Source: JBJXHG01 sp046160865 (GTDB taxonomy: Bacteria; Planctomycetota; UBA1135; GCA-002686595). Taken from it: a stretch of DNA of 64,000 bases. The DNA lies in contig JBJXHG010000164.1 of assembly GCA_046160865.1 (NCBI GenBank), positions 62,001-126,000 of the forward strand, read 5' to 3'. Below the pieces are notes generated by a model, which worked only from the letters and a program-made list of their open reading frames with translations, had not been told where the DNA came from and ran no database searches. Below are positions 28,196 to 37,265 of the stretch, in pieces; positions within the stretch are counted from its first letter, which is position 1; every line of letters starts with the position of its first letter. The translations under genes and the position numbers were made by a program.

Positions 28196-29557
28196 TTGAA
28201 GCAAGAGCGCATCTTCGGAACCGATGGCATCCGCGGCCGCGCCGGCGAGGGCTGGCTCACCATTCGCGCCGTGACCGCACTCGGTGCGGCGGTCGGCCAA
28301 GTTCTCGCGGCGCGCAGCACGCGCAGCCAGAACGCGCCACGGCGCGCTTTGCTCGGCCACGACGGGCGTCGCTCGGGACCGGAGCTCGAAGGCGCGCTGG
28401 CCCGCGGAATGATGCAGAACGGCTACGAAGTGACGAGCGCCGGCCTGATGACGACGCCCGGCTTGGCGCTGCTCACGCGGCTCGAGCACTTCGAGATCGG
28501 CGCGATGATCAGCGCCTCGCACAACCCGGCCGAGGACAACGGCATCAAGGTTTTCTCCGACCAGGGCGAGAAGCTGTCCGACGCGCTCGAGATCGAGATC
28601 GAGGAGCGCCTACGCGCGCGACCCGCGCTCGACATCGAAGGCTCGGTGCTCGCGTCCGGGCCCGAGCTCGAGCGCCGCTACCTCGCCTATCTCCTCGATC
28701 CGGTCGCGCGCGATCTCTCGCTCGACGGGCTCACGATCGTGCTCGACTGCGCGAACGGCGGCGGCAGTCGCGTCGCACCGCGCGTGCTCGGCCGTCTCGG
28801 CGCACAAGTGATCGTGCGCGCGGCCGAGCCCGACGGCGACAACATCAACAAGGATTGTGGTGCCACGCATCCGGCGATGCTGCAGGCCGAAGTGCGCGCG
28901 CACGGTGCGCACCTCGGCATCGCACTCGACGGCGACGGCGACCGCTGCCTGCTCGTCGACGAGCGCGGCGAGCTCGTCCACGGCGACGGCATCCTCACGC
29001 TGCTCGTGCACCACGCCGTCGCGCACGGCACGCTCGCGACGCCGCGCGTGGTCGCGACCGTGATGAGCAACCGCGGCCTGCACCGCGCGCTGCGCGAGGT
29101 CGGTGTCGGCGTCACGACCGTCGACGTCGGCGACCGGCGCGTGGTCGAGGGCTTGCGGCGCGAACACCTCGAGCTCGGCGGCGAGCAGTCCGGCCACATC
29201 GTCTTCGGCGAGGACCACTTCTTCATCGGCGACGGCATCTACACGGCGTTGCGCGTGCTGCGCGTGATGCGCGAGACGAAGCAGAAGCTCTCGGAGCTCG
29301 CCGCCCCGTACCGTCCGTTTCCGCAGGTGCTGCTGAACGTGCCCGTGAAGCGCCAGCCGAACCTCAGCGAGCTGCCGCGCGTCGCCGCCGCACGGACGCG
29401 CATCGAGAACGAACTCGGCCAGGACGGTCGCGTGCTGCTGCGCTACTCGGGCACCGAGCCGCTCGCGCGCGTGATGGTGGAAGGCCCCGACGGCGACCGC
29501 ATCCGCGCGCAGGCACAGGAGATCGCCGCGCTCATCTCCGAGGAGATCGGATCCTGA
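28196..29557 (+). CDS. glmM: Phosphoglucosamine mutase
   Basis: A protein of 453 residues from a TTG at 28196, preceded by CGAGG about six bases upstream; this gives the family's usual ~450 residues and places the phosphoserine near residue 108, as in known GlmM. An ATG at 28106 (overlapping folP) would add 30 residues. It converts glucosamine-6-P to glucosamine-1-P for peptidoglycan and LPS. Motifs: 'FGTDGIRG' at the N-terminus, the catalytic serine in 'ISASHNP', the metal loop 'LDGDGDR', substrate loop 'GGEQSGH', and phosphate-binding 'RYSGTEPLARVMVEG'. Confidence 0.94.
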   Translation: MKQERIFGTDGIRGRAGEGWLTIRAVTALGAAVGQVLAARSTRSQNAPRRALLGHDGRRSGPELEGALARGMMQNGYEVTSAGLMTTPGLALLTRLEHFEIGAMISASHNPAEDNGIKVFSDQGEKLSDALEIEIEERLRARPALDIEGSVLASGPELERRYLAYLLDPVARDLSLDGLTIVLDCANGGGSRVAPRVLGRLGAQVIVRAAEPDGDNINKDCGATHPAMLQAEVRAHGAHLGIALDGDGDRCLLVDERGELVHGDGILTLLVHHAVAHGTLATPRVVATVMSNRGLHRALREVGVGVTTVDVGDRRVVEGLRREHLELGGEQSGHIVFGEDHFFIGDGIYTALRVLRVMRETKQKLSELAAPYRPFPQVLLNVPVKRQPNLSELPRVAAARTRIENELGQDGRVLLRYSGTEPLARVMVEGPDGDRIRAQAQEIAALISEEIGS

Positions 29558-29574
29558 CGCCGATCGCCGCGGAC

Positions 29575-30240
29575 TTGCTCGTCGCGCTGGAGACCTCGAC
29601 GCGCACGCCGTCCGTCGCGGTCCGCAGCGGAGCTCGGGTCGCGAGCGTCGTCCTCGCGGCGGAGCGCGCGCACGCGAGCGACCTCCTGCCGGCGCTCGAT
29701 CGGCTGGTGAAGAGCCTCGGCGCAGCGGCCGGCGACATCGAAGCCGTGATCGTCGGCACCGGACCGGGCAGCTACACGGGCTTGCGCGTCGGCATCGCGA
29801 CGGCGCTCGGACTCGTGCGCGGGAGCGGGGCGCGCATCTTGGGCGTCCCGTCGGGCGAAGCGCTCGCGTTCGGCGAGCTCGCTCCGGGCGAAACCGGCGT
29901 CGTCGTCCTCGATGCCCGACAGTGCGAGATCTACTTCGCCGCGTTCCGGCGGCTCGAGCTCGAGGTCGAGATCGTGGAAGCGCCCTGCGTCGTCGCACCC
30001 GCCGCCGTGGCCGGTCGCATACCACACGACGCGCGCATCTTCGCCGATGCGACGGCCGAGCGCGTGCTCGGGCTCGACGCGGCCACGCGCGCGCGCGTCG
30101 TTCTCGATCGAGCTCCGTCAGCGGAAGCTCTGCTCGCACTCGGCTCGCTGCGGCTCGCGCGCGGGATCGAGCACGCAAGCGCCGCGGTCGAGCCCTTGTA
30201 CTTGCGCCCGTTCACGTCGGGCAGCAACCGCAAGACCTGA
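29575..30240 (+). CDS. tsaB: tRNA threonylcarbamoyladenosine biosynthesis protein TsaB
   Basis: A protein of 221 residues from a TTG at 29575 ('LLVALETSTRTPSVAV', the usual N-terminus). No ATG is available; a CTG at 29554, with GAGGAG at a good distance upstream and overlapping the glmM stop, is an alternative. ASKHA-fold partner of TsaD in t6A37 tRNA modification; hallmark 'GTGPGSYTGLRVGIATA' followed by 'GVPSGEALAF' and 'DARQCEIYFAAFR'. tsaD is not in the window. Last gene of the ftsH operon; repeat copy C begins 10 bases after its stop. Confidence 0.9.
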   Translation: MLVALETSTRTPSVAVRSGARVASVVLAAERAHASDLLPALDRLVKSLGAAAGDIEAVIVGTGPGSYTGLRVGIATALGLVRGSGARILGVPSGEALAFGELAPGETGVVVLDARQCEIYFAAFRRLELEVEIVEAPCVVAPAAVAGRIPHDARIFADATAERVLGLDAATRARVVLDRAPSAEALLALGSLRLARGIEHASAAVEPLYLRPFTSGSNRKT

Positions 30241-30250
30241 TCGCAAGCCC

Positions 30251-30418
30251 GCATTTCTCACCACGTCGCGAGCGAAACGGTGCAAGTGCCGGTGGATGCA
30301 AGTCGAGCGACCGAGCGCACCGGAGGCGACCTGGTAAGGTCGCCGAGGAGTGCGACGGAGCTCGACGACGCAGACGCCGGCAGTTGCGCCGTTGCAGCCG
30401 CGGCGTGGTGAGAAGTGC
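30251..30418 (+). repeat. ~168-bp long palindromic element, copy C
   Basis: Begins GCATTTCTCACCACGTCGCG and ends GCGTGGTGAGAAGTGC. The centre GGAGGCGACCTGGTAAGGTC GCC is a hairpin equivalent to the centre of copy A. The arms have diverged more from A and B than those two have from each other, but ends, length and centre agree. Located between tsaB and alr. Confidence 0.7.
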
Positions 30419-30511
30419 GGGCGAGCGCTCGGACGCGACGGAGCGCACCGTGCACGCACGCGAACGATTCACCGTCCGTTCCTTGCGCACGCTGGATCAC
30501 GCGAATCGCGA

Positions 30512-30596
30512 GCGCTAGCTTGCAGCCCTCACCTCGTCCGTCGCGAGCGTGCTAACGCAGCCGCAGCAAGACTTGGTGAGAGATGCAGGCTAGCTT
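30512..30596 (+). repeat. Short palindromic element (copy D) bounded by 10-bp direct repeats
   Basis: GCTAGCTTGC occurs at 30512-30521 and 30587-30596. Between them lies a shortened version of the long element: CCTCACCTCGTCCGTCGCGA on the left, and TTGGTGAGAGATGCAGG on the right. It ends six bases before the alr start codon, so it forms most of the alr leader. Confidence 0.6.
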
Positions 30597-30602
30597 GCGA
30601 CC

Positions 30603-31835
30603 GTGAACGCGTACCGTGTGTGGGCCGAGATCGATCTCGATGCGCTGACGCGCAACCTTGCGGTGATCCGGCGTCGCGCGGGGCCGGGTGTGCGCGTGAT
30701 GCTGGTCGTGAAAGCCGACGCGTACGGACACGGCGCCGTCGCGATCGCCAATCACGCCGTGCGCTGCGGCGTTGCGGCGCTCGGCGTCGGGACGTCCGCG
30801 GAAGCGCTCGAGCTGCGCCAATCGGGCGTCCGGGTCCCCTTGCTCGTGCTCGGCACGATCATCGACGACGAAGCGACCGACGCGTTGCGCCACGGGGTTC
30901 AGATCGCGCTGCACTCCTTCGACCGCTGCGCGATGGTGCAGGATCTCGCCCAGCGCCTCGGGCTGCGCGCGCGCGTCCATCTCAACGTGGACACGGGCAT
31001 GGGCCGTCTCGGCGTGCTGCCGGCGCGCGCGCTCGAGCTCCTGCGGGCGATCCGCGCGTCGAGCCACCTCGATCTCGCCGGCGTGATGACGCACGTCAGC
31101 GCGCCGGAAGGAGCGCTCGCGGCGAGCACGTCCGAGCAAGCGCGCCTCTTCGAGGGCGTTTTGCGCCAAGCGCGCGCCGAGCGCTTGCTGCGCGGCGCGT
31201 GGATCCACATGGCGAACTCGGCCGCGCTCTTCACGAACTTGCGGCCGCGCTACGACACCGTGCGGCCGGGGATCGCGGCCTACGGCGCGCTGCCGGTGGA
31301 TCTGCCGGGGTCGGAAGCGCTCGCGCCGCTCATGAGCCTCAAGAGCCAGATCGTCTTCCTGAAAGACGTGCCGGCGGGCACCCCGGTCGGGTACGCGTCG
31401 ACGTGGGTCGCACCGCGCGCGACGCGCATTGCGACGCTGCCGCTCGGCTACAACGACGGTGTGTCCTGGCGCCTCGGCAATTGCGGCGAAGTTCTCGTCC
31501 GCGGCCAGCGCGCGCCGATCGTCGGCCGCGTCTCGATGGATTACACGACGATCGACGTCGGCCAGGTGCCGGGCGCGCGCGTCGGAGACCTCGTCACGCT
31601 GATCGGCAGTGACGGCAACGAGTCGATCCGCGTCGAGGAAGTCGCCGGCCGCGCGAGCACGATCGCGTACGAGGTGACGTGCTCGCTCGGCAAGCGCGTG
31701 CAGCGCACGTACGTCGGTGGCGCGGAGATCGAGATCCCGGCGCAAGCGCAGCGCGACGTGCACGGGACGCCGCGTGTGCCGGGCCTGGCGCCGAACGATG
31801 CGCCGAAACGTCCGGGCACACGGTCGACCCCGTAA
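30603..31835 (+). CDS. alr: Alanine racemase
   Basis: A protein of 410 residues from a GTG at 30603. PLP enzyme interconverting L- and D-alanine for peptidoglycan. PLP-lysine motif 'VVKADAYGHG' (K ~38), 'VDTGMGRLGV', 'HMANSAALFT', 'YDTVRPGIAAYG', the catalytic-tyrosine region 'TPVGYASTWVA', and 'VSMDYTTIDVG' in the C-terminal beta-domain. About 35 extra Pro/Arg-rich residues trail the domain. Three bases separate its stop from the AsmA-like start. First gene of alr-asmA-manC-ruvX. Confidence 0.95.
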   Translation: MNAYRVWAEIDLDALTRNLAVIRRRAGPGVRVMLVVKADAYGHGAVAIANHAVRCGVAALGVGTSAEALELRQSGVRVPLLVLGTIIDDEATDALRHGVQIALHSFDRCAMVQDLAQRLGLRARVHLNVDTGMGRLGVLPARALELLRAIRASSHLDLAGVMTHVSAPEGALAASTSEQARLFEGVLRQARAERLLRGAWIHMANSAALFTNLRPRYDTVRPGIAAYGALPVDLPGSEALAPLMSLKSQIVFLKDVPAGTPVGYASTWVAPRATRIATLPLGYNDGVSWRLGNCGEVLVRGQRAPIVGRVSMDYTTIDVGQVPGARVGDLVTLIGSDGNESIRVEEVAGRASTIAYEVTCSLGKRVQRTYVGGAEIEIPAQAQRDVHGTPRVPGLAPNDAPKRPGTRSTP

Positions 31836-31838
31836 GCC

Positions 31839-34800
31839 ATGGAACGCCTCGCGCGGTTGGCGGGTCGCGCTCTGCTCTTCGCCGGGTGGTTCGCCTTCGC
31901 AGCCGTCGTCGTGCTCTACGGCGCGGAGTCTTCCGGTGCGCTCAATGCGCTCGTGCGCGAGCTGCTCGCGTCGAAGCTCGGCGCGCTCGGTCCCGAGCTC
32001 ACGATCGCGAGCACGCGCCTGCGCTGGTTCGAGCCCGCCATCGAGCTCGACGGCGTCGAGATCGGACCGCGTGCCGAGGCCCTGCGCCTCGACTCCGTCC
32101 GCATAGAGCTCGAGCTGCTGCGCGGCCCGCTGGTTCGCGCCCCGCGGATCGAGATCGACGGCGGGCGCGTGCGGATCGCGCCCGCACTGCTCAACGGTCT
32201 CGAAGGCTTGCTCGAAGGGAGTGGGCCGCGCCGCGAGCGCGCGTGGATGCCGACCTTGTGTGTGCGCGGCGTGCACGTCGACTGGGACACGCGGCCCGTC
32301 GGCCGTGTGCCGCTCGGGCGCGTCGAGCTGTACTTGCGCTCGGGCGAAGATCGGTCGCCGGTGCTGACCGGACGCCTCGTGCCGACGCTCGCGGTCGCAG
32401 CGGGAACGCCGGGAGAGATCTATTTGCACGGGCGAGAAGCGCGGCTCGGAGAGTTCGAGATCGTCGCGTCGGCGGCGCGCTTGCCGATCGACTTCGAAGC
32501 CGTGCCGCTCGGCACGTTCCTCGACGATTGGCGCTTCGTGCGGCCGAGCGGCGAGCTCGCACTCGAAGCGCGCGGCGGGTTGTCGATTCGCGACGGCTTC
32601 GCGTTGCGTCCCGGAGCGCGCCTGCGGCTGCAATGGACGAACGGCTCGTTTCGCGCCGCCGCTGGCAAGCAGCGCTTCGACGAGATCGAGGGCGACGTCG
32701 ACCTGGAGTACCGGCCGCCGGCGCACGAGGCGCGCGCGTCGAACCTGCGGCAGTGGCGCGGCCGCGCCCAACTCACCGGCCAGTTCGACGGCGCACCCTT
32801 CGCGTTGCGCGCCGAGCAGGCGGAGAGTGCGAAGTGCTGGCTCGACATGGACGCGTTCCCGCTCGACGAGCGCGTGCTGCAGCTCGCCGGCGATCGGGCG
32901 AATGTCCGCCGACAATGGGACTCCTTCGAACCGCACGGTCGCGCGCGCGTGTGCGCCGCGCTCGCAGTGTCCGCGTCGTGGGACGGCGTGGCGCCGCTCT
33001 CCTCGGCGCTGTCGTTCGGCTTGTGGTCCGAACTCGACGGCCAAGCGGGCATCGTGTACCGCGGCTGGCCGAGCGCACGCACCGGACATCGCGACCAAGG
33101 CTTTCCGCTGCCGCTCGCCGGTGTGACGGGCGAAGTCGTGTGCGCGTACGACCCGCACCGCTTGCGACCGCTCCTGTGCGGGCTCGTCGGACTCGCCGGC
33201 GCGAACGCGGCGGGCACGCGCGTGCGCGCGCACGGCGTGATCGCCGCGCACCCGGTGGATCTTCCGCCGTACGCGCCGGGCTACGGCTACGGCGAGTTCG
33301 ATCTGGCGCTCGAAAGCGAGCACTTGCCCGTCGACGACGAGCTGCGCAACGCGCTGCTCGGACTCTCCGACATCCTGCACCCGGACGAGACCTGGCGCGC
33401 GTTCCGACCGGACGGCGGAGCACTCCGCGCACGCGTGCGCCTCGCGCGAACGGCCGACAAACGGTACGCCGCGGCACACGTCGAGCTCGGCTTGACCGGC
33501 GTCGACGTCACGTGGAGCGCGTGTCCGCTGCCGGTGCACATCGCGCACGGGCGCTTCGAGTTCCTGTCCGATGGCGCGCGCGACCGTGGCATCTCGTGCG
33601 CGATCGAGGGGACGCTCGCCACCGCGCAGCGGCTCGCGCTATCGGCGCGCCTTCAAACCGATCCCGCGGTCGAAGCGGGAGAAGGGATGAAGCGTCTCGA
33701 TCAGATCGAGCACTTCGCGGTACACGCGGAGCGCTTCTCACTGACTGGCGACGACAAGAAGATCCTCGTCACGCAGTTCCCCGCGATCGGCCAGGCGTTG
33801 GACGAGTTCCTGCCGCGCGGCTTCGTCGACATCGGCTACGCACGCGCGCGCGCTTCGGCGGCCGGCGCGTTCGAGACGACGGTCGAGATCGCACCGCAGG
33901 GACCGGTCCAACTCAGTCCGGCCGACTTCAAGATGGTGACGAGCGACGTGCACGGTCGCGTGCTCGTGAGCGTGCGCGAATTCGCCGGCGAAGCAACGTC
34001 GGTCACGCGCGCGCGCCTCGCTCCGATCGTCGGCGCGTGGGGCCCCGACGTGCAGGTCGCGTTCACGGCCAGCTTTCCCGACGCACCGCTCGTGTTCTAC
34101 GGCGCGGGCATCGACCCCACGAACAAGAGCTTGCTCGGCAGTCTCGCGACGTCGATGCGCGCGCCGGGAGCCGCGGACTTCGACGTCAACGTGCTGCGCG
34201 TCGACGGGCGGCTCGATTTGCGCGCCGAGTTCGCGCCGCGCCTGGCCGAGCAACCGAGCGGCGACATCCGTGCACGCATCTATCTGCGAGACAACTCGCT
34301 CGCGAGCGGCGAGGACTTCCGGCTCGACCGCCTGCAGGGCGTGCTCGAGTGGCACGAGCGCGAACTCACCGCCACGCGCCTCGCCGCGCGTATCGCGAAC
34401 ACTCCGGTCGAGCTCTCGAACGCGCGCTTCGAGAGCGACGCGCAGGGCTTCCGGCTCCGCCTCGGACTGTCCGCCGAGAACCTGCGCTGCGACCGCGAGC
34501 ACCTGCGCTGCTTCCTGAACGCGGCGACGGTCGACGCGCTCGTCGGCGACCTGCAGCTCGACGGCTGGATGGACATCGAGAACGCGGAGGTCGGGATCTC
34601 GAACTCACCGCAAGGCGGCACGAAGGTCGAGTTCCGCGGCCAGGTCACGCCGAGCGATCTGTCGATCCAGCTCGGCCTGCCGTTCTCGATCCGCTCCGCG
34701 ACGGCACAGATCGAAGGGCTCGTGCTCGAAGGCGGCCGCGTGCGCTCGTGGGGACGACTCAGCGATTTGTACGGCGAGCTCGCGCGGCGCAACCTCGGGC

Positions 34801-35534
34801 CGGCGGATCTGCTCTTCACGTACGTCGAGCCGCGCCTGTCGATCGAGGACCTGAGCGGTCAGTTCGAAGGCGGGCGCATCCAACCGCTCGGCGGCGATGC
34901 GAGCCGCGGCGGCACGGTGTTCTCGATCGACCTCGAGAAGCCGTATCCGTTCCAGCTCGCGCTCGATCTGCAGAGCGTCAGCGTCGCGGGTTTGCTCGGC
35001 GACTTGTTCCCGTCGAGCGTCGCGACGAAGGGCTTGCTCAGCTGCCAGATGCGCCTCACCGGCAATACCGAAAACTTGCTCGGCATCGCCGGCTCCGGCT
35101 CGGTGCTGCTGCGCGAGTCGCGCCTGTGGTCGATCCCGGTGTTCCGCGAGCTCTTCTCGCTGCTCGGCCTCGACAACACCGCGGTGTTCGATCGCATGGC
35201 GACGAACTTCCGTGTGAAGGACGGCGCCGTGCGGATGAACGACATCGCCGCGCGCAGCCCGATCTTCCAGCTCGTCGGGAAAGGCGTCGTCGACTTCGAC
35301 GGCCGGCTCAAGCACGACCTCGAGGTGCGCTACGACTTGGTCGATCGCCTCGGTCCGTTCGCGCGGCTCTTGTACGCGATCCAGAACGAGCTGCTGGCCG
35401 TCGCGATCCGCGGCGACATGTCGCGTCCGCAAGTGATCCTGAAGTACCCCTTGCAGCGACTTCTCAGCTCCGGCAGCGAAGGCTACCGTGCGCTGCCGTT
35501 GCCGGCCCTCTCGCCGCTACCGCCGCGCTTCTGA
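31839..35534 (+). CDS. AsmA/YhdP-like large envelope protein
   Basis: A protein of 1231 residues. One N-terminal membrane helix (~9-30, 'ALLFAGWFAFAAVVVLYG') is followed by a very long beta-rich periplasmic body. The start ('LTIASTRLRWFEPAIELDGV') and end ('QMRLTGNTENLLGIAGSGS', 'LVGKGVVDFDGRLKHDLEV', 'VAIRGDMSRPQVILKYPL') match the AsmA N- and C-terminal patterns. AsmA-like proteins such as YhdP and TamB are repeating beta-groove bridges proposed to carry phospholipid between inner and outer membranes. The size fits a bridge. Co-transcribed with alr and manC. Confidence 0.8.
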   Translation: MERLARLAGRALLFAGWFAFAAVVVLYGAESSGALNALVRELLASKLGALGPELTIASTRLRWFEPAIELDGVEIGPRAEALRLDSVRIELELLRGPLVRAPRIEIDGGRVRIAPALLNGLEGLLEGSGPRRERAWMPTLCVRGVHVDWDTRPVGRVPLGRVELYLRSGEDRSPVLTGRLVPTLAVAAGTPGEIYLHGREARLGEFEIVASAARLPIDFEAVPLGTFLDDWRFVRPSGELALEARGGLSIRDGFALRPGARLRLQWTNGSFRAAAGKQRFDEIEGDVDLEYRPPAHEARASNLRQWRGRAQLTGQFDGAPFALRAEQAESAKCWLDMDAFPLDERVLQLAGDRANVRRQWDSFEPHGRARVCAALAVSASWDGVAPLSSALSFGLWSELDGQAGIVYRGWPSARTGHRDQGFPLPLAGVTGEVVCAYDPHRLRPLLCGLVGLAGANAAGTRVRAHGVIAAHPVDLPPYAPGYGYGEFDLALESEHLPVDDELRNALLGLSDILHPDETWRAFRPDGGALRARVRLARTADKRYAAAHVELGLTGVDVTWSACPLPVHIAHGRFEFLSDGARDRGISCAIEGTLATAQRLALSARLQTDPAVEAGEGMKRLDQIEHFAVHAERFSLTGDDKKILVTQFPAIGQALDEFLPRGFVDIGYARARASAAGAFETTVEIAPQGPVQLSPADFKMVTSDVHGRVLVSVREFAGEATSVTRARLAPIVGAWGPDVQVAFTASFPDAPLVFYGAGIDPTNKSLLGSLATSMRAPGAADFDVNVLRVDGRLDLRAEFAPRLAEQPSGDIRARIYLRDNSLASGEDFRLDRLQGVLEWHERELTATRLAARIANTPVELSNARFESDAQGFRLRLGLSAENLRCDREHLRCFLNAATVDALVGDLQLDGWMDIENAEVGISNSPQGGTKVEFRGQVTPSDLSIQLGLPFSIRSATAQIEGLVLEGGRVRSWGRLSDLYGELARRNLGPADLLFTYVEPRLSIEDLSGQFEGGRIQPLGGDASRGGTVFSIDLEKPYPFQLALDLQSVSVAGLLGDLFPSSVATKGLLSCQMRLTGNTENLLGIAGSGSVLLRESRLWSIPVFRELFSLLGLDNTAVFDRMATNFRVKDGAVRMNDIAARSPIFQLVGKGVVDFDGRLKHDLEVRYDLVDRLGPFARLLYAIQNELLAVAIRGDMSRPQVILKYPLQRLLSSGSEGYRALPLPALSPLPPRF

Positions 35535-35536
35535 GC

Positions 35537-36649
35537 ATGGTCGTCCCGCGCTTGTACGCCGTTCTGCTCGCCGGCGGCTTCGGCACACGCTTCTGGCCGG
35601 CGAGCCGTCGCGCGCTTCCGAAGCAGTTCCTCCCCATCGCGGGCAAGCGCTCGATGATCGCGGAGACGGCCGCGCGCATCGTCGCGAGTAACGCACGCAC
35701 GGGACTGGTGCCGTGGGAGCGTGTGCTCGTCGTCACCGCCGATGCGCACCGCCCGCTCGTGCTGCGCGCACTCCGCAAGCTCCCGCCCGAGAACGTGCTC
35801 GGCGAGCCGGTCGGTCGCAACACCGCCGCGTGCGCCGCGTGGGCGGCGCTCGAGATCGAGCGCCGCGAGAAGGACGCCGTGCAAGTGGTGCTGCCGTCCG
35901 ACCACGTCATCGAGCCCGCGTCGCAGTTCCAGCGCGTCTTGCGCTCGACCGCGGAGCGCGCTGCCGACGGCGACGCGCTGTACACGTTCGGCATCCGGCC
36001 GACGTTCCCGGCGACGGGCTACGGTTACATCGAAGCGGGCGAGCACACGACGCACGGCGCAAGTGAGCTCGACGTGCGCCGCGTCGCGCGCTTCGTCGAG
36101 AAGCCCGATCGCGCACGGGCCGAGCAGTTCCTCGCGAGCGGCCGCTTCTTCTGGAACGCCGGCATCTTCGTGTGGCGTTCGCGCGCGATCCTCGCCGCGC
36201 TGCACGAGCACGCGCCGAGCGTCGTGAATCCGCTCGAGACGGCGCTGATTGGCCCGACCGTCGAAGCGCGCGAGGCGGCGGCGCGCGCCGCGTATCCCGG
36301 GCTGCCGTCCGTCTCCATCGACGTCGCCGTGATGGAGCAAGCGCGCGACGTGCGCGTGGTACCGATCGACTTCCGCTGGAACGATGTCGGCTCGTGGACC
36401 GCGATCCCCGACGTGCAGCCGAGCGACGTGCTACGCAACACCGTCGCCGGCGGCGCGCAGCTGCTCGCGCACGACGCTCGGAACTGCATCGCGTACGGAG
36501 CACAGGGCGAGCTCGTCGCGCTGCTCGGCGTGAGCGACCTCGTCGTCGTGCACGCTGGCAAGGTGACGCTCGTGTGCCCGCGCGACCGCGCGCAGGACGT
36601 CAAGCAGCTCGTCGAGCGTCTGGAGCGCGAGGGACCGGGGTTCTTGTGA
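35537..36649 (+). CDS. manC: Mannose-1-phosphate guanylyltransferase
   Basis: A protein of 370 residues from the ATG at 35537, two bases after the AsmA-like stop; the long open frame upstream is a shadow. It makes GDP-mannose from mannose-1-P and GTP. Nucleotidyltransferase signature 'LLAGGFGTRFWPASR' with 'LPKQFLPI', then 'VLPSDHVI', 'ATGYGYIEAG', 'FVEKPD', 'FFWNAGIFVW' and 'DFRWNDVGSW'. The C-terminal isomerase domain of bifunctional enzymes is absent. GDP-mannose would serve LPS, capsule or other glycoconjugates. Confidence 0.94.
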   Translation: MVVPRLYAVLLAGGFGTRFWPASRRALPKQFLPIAGKRSMIAETAARIVASNARTGLVPWERVLVVTADAHRPLVLRALRKLPPENVLGEPVGRNTAACAAWAALEIERREKDAVQVVLPSDHVIEPASQFQRVLRSTAERAADGDALYTFGIRPTFPATGYGYIEAGEHTTHGASELDVRRVARFVEKPDRARAEQFLASGRFFWNAGIFVWRSRAILAALHEHAPSVVNPLETALIGPTVEAREAAARAAYPGLPSVSIDVAVMEQARDVRVVPIDFRWNDVGSWTAIPDVQPSDVLRNTVAGGAQLLAHDARNCIAYGAQGELVALLGVSDLVVVHAGKVTLVCPRDRAQDVKQLVERLEREGPGFL

Positions 36650-37092
36650 GCAAGGCGCCCGCAGGCGGCATCCTCGCCATCGATCACGGCACGAAACGCA
36701 CCGGATTCGCGGTCGCGGATCCGCTGCGCATCAGCGTGCAGGCGCTGGAGCGTTTCTCCGGCGACGGAGCGGGCGGTGCGTTGCTCGACCACGTCGCGAA
36801 GCTGCTCGACGAGCGCACGATCGCGACGCTCCTCGTCGGCAATCCGAAGAACATGGACGGCAGCGACGGACCGCGCGCAAAGGAAGTGCGCGCGGTCGCG
36901 GATCGGTTGCGCGCTCGCTTCCCGAAGCTCGAGGTCGTGCTCTACGACGAGCGCCTCACGACGAAGGCGGCGGAAGAGCTGCTGCGCGAGATGGGCGAGC
37001 GCGGCGAGAAAGCGCGCGCGTTGCGCGACAGCATGAGTGCGCTCGTGCTACTCCGCGATTGGCTCGCGTCGGGCGAGCCCCGAGCGACCTGA
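36646..37092 (+). CDS. ruvX: Putative pre-16S rRNA nuclease / Holliday junction resolvase YqgF
   Basis: A protein of 148 residues from a GTG at 36646 overlapping the manC stop (GTGA). RNase-H fold: 'ILAIDHGTKRTGFAVAD' carries the first catalytic Asp, 'LLVGNPKNMDGSDGPRA', 'LYDERLTTKAAEELL', and the final 'RDSMSALVLLRDWL' aspartate. E. coli YqgF processes the 5' end of 16S rRNA; resolvase activity is reported for some homologues. Last gene of its operon. Confidence 0.92.
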   Translation: MSKAPAGGILAIDHGTKRTGFAVADPLRISVQALERFSGDGAGGALLDHVAKLLDERTIATLLVGNPKNMDGSDGPRAKEVRAVADRLRARFPKLEVVLYDERLTTKAAEELLREMGERGEKARALRDSMSALVLLRDWLASGEPRAT

Positions 37093-37190
37093 GCTCGAGC
37101 GCGTCGAGCGCTCGAGCGAATCCACCGGTGGAACGGCATGCGCGGCAGCTGCGGCTCTTCGCGCGAGCGCTGCGCGCCCGCGCCTGGCAA

Positions 37191-37265
37191 CACCGATACA
37201 TTCGCGCCAGCGCTGCGCGCTCGCCACACCGATACATTCGCGCGAGCGCTACGCGCTCGCGCTCA
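37191..37265. repeat. Stop-anchored palindromic repeat, two tandem units
   Basis: Units CACCGATACATTCGCGCCAG CGCTGCGCGCTCGC and CACACCGATACATTCGCGCG AGCGCTACGCGCTCGCGCTCA. The last three bases are the stop of the minus-strand hydrolase. GCGAGCG-CTA-CGCGCTCGC is a strong hairpin. Same family and same convergent placement as 7770-7839. Confidence 0.65.
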
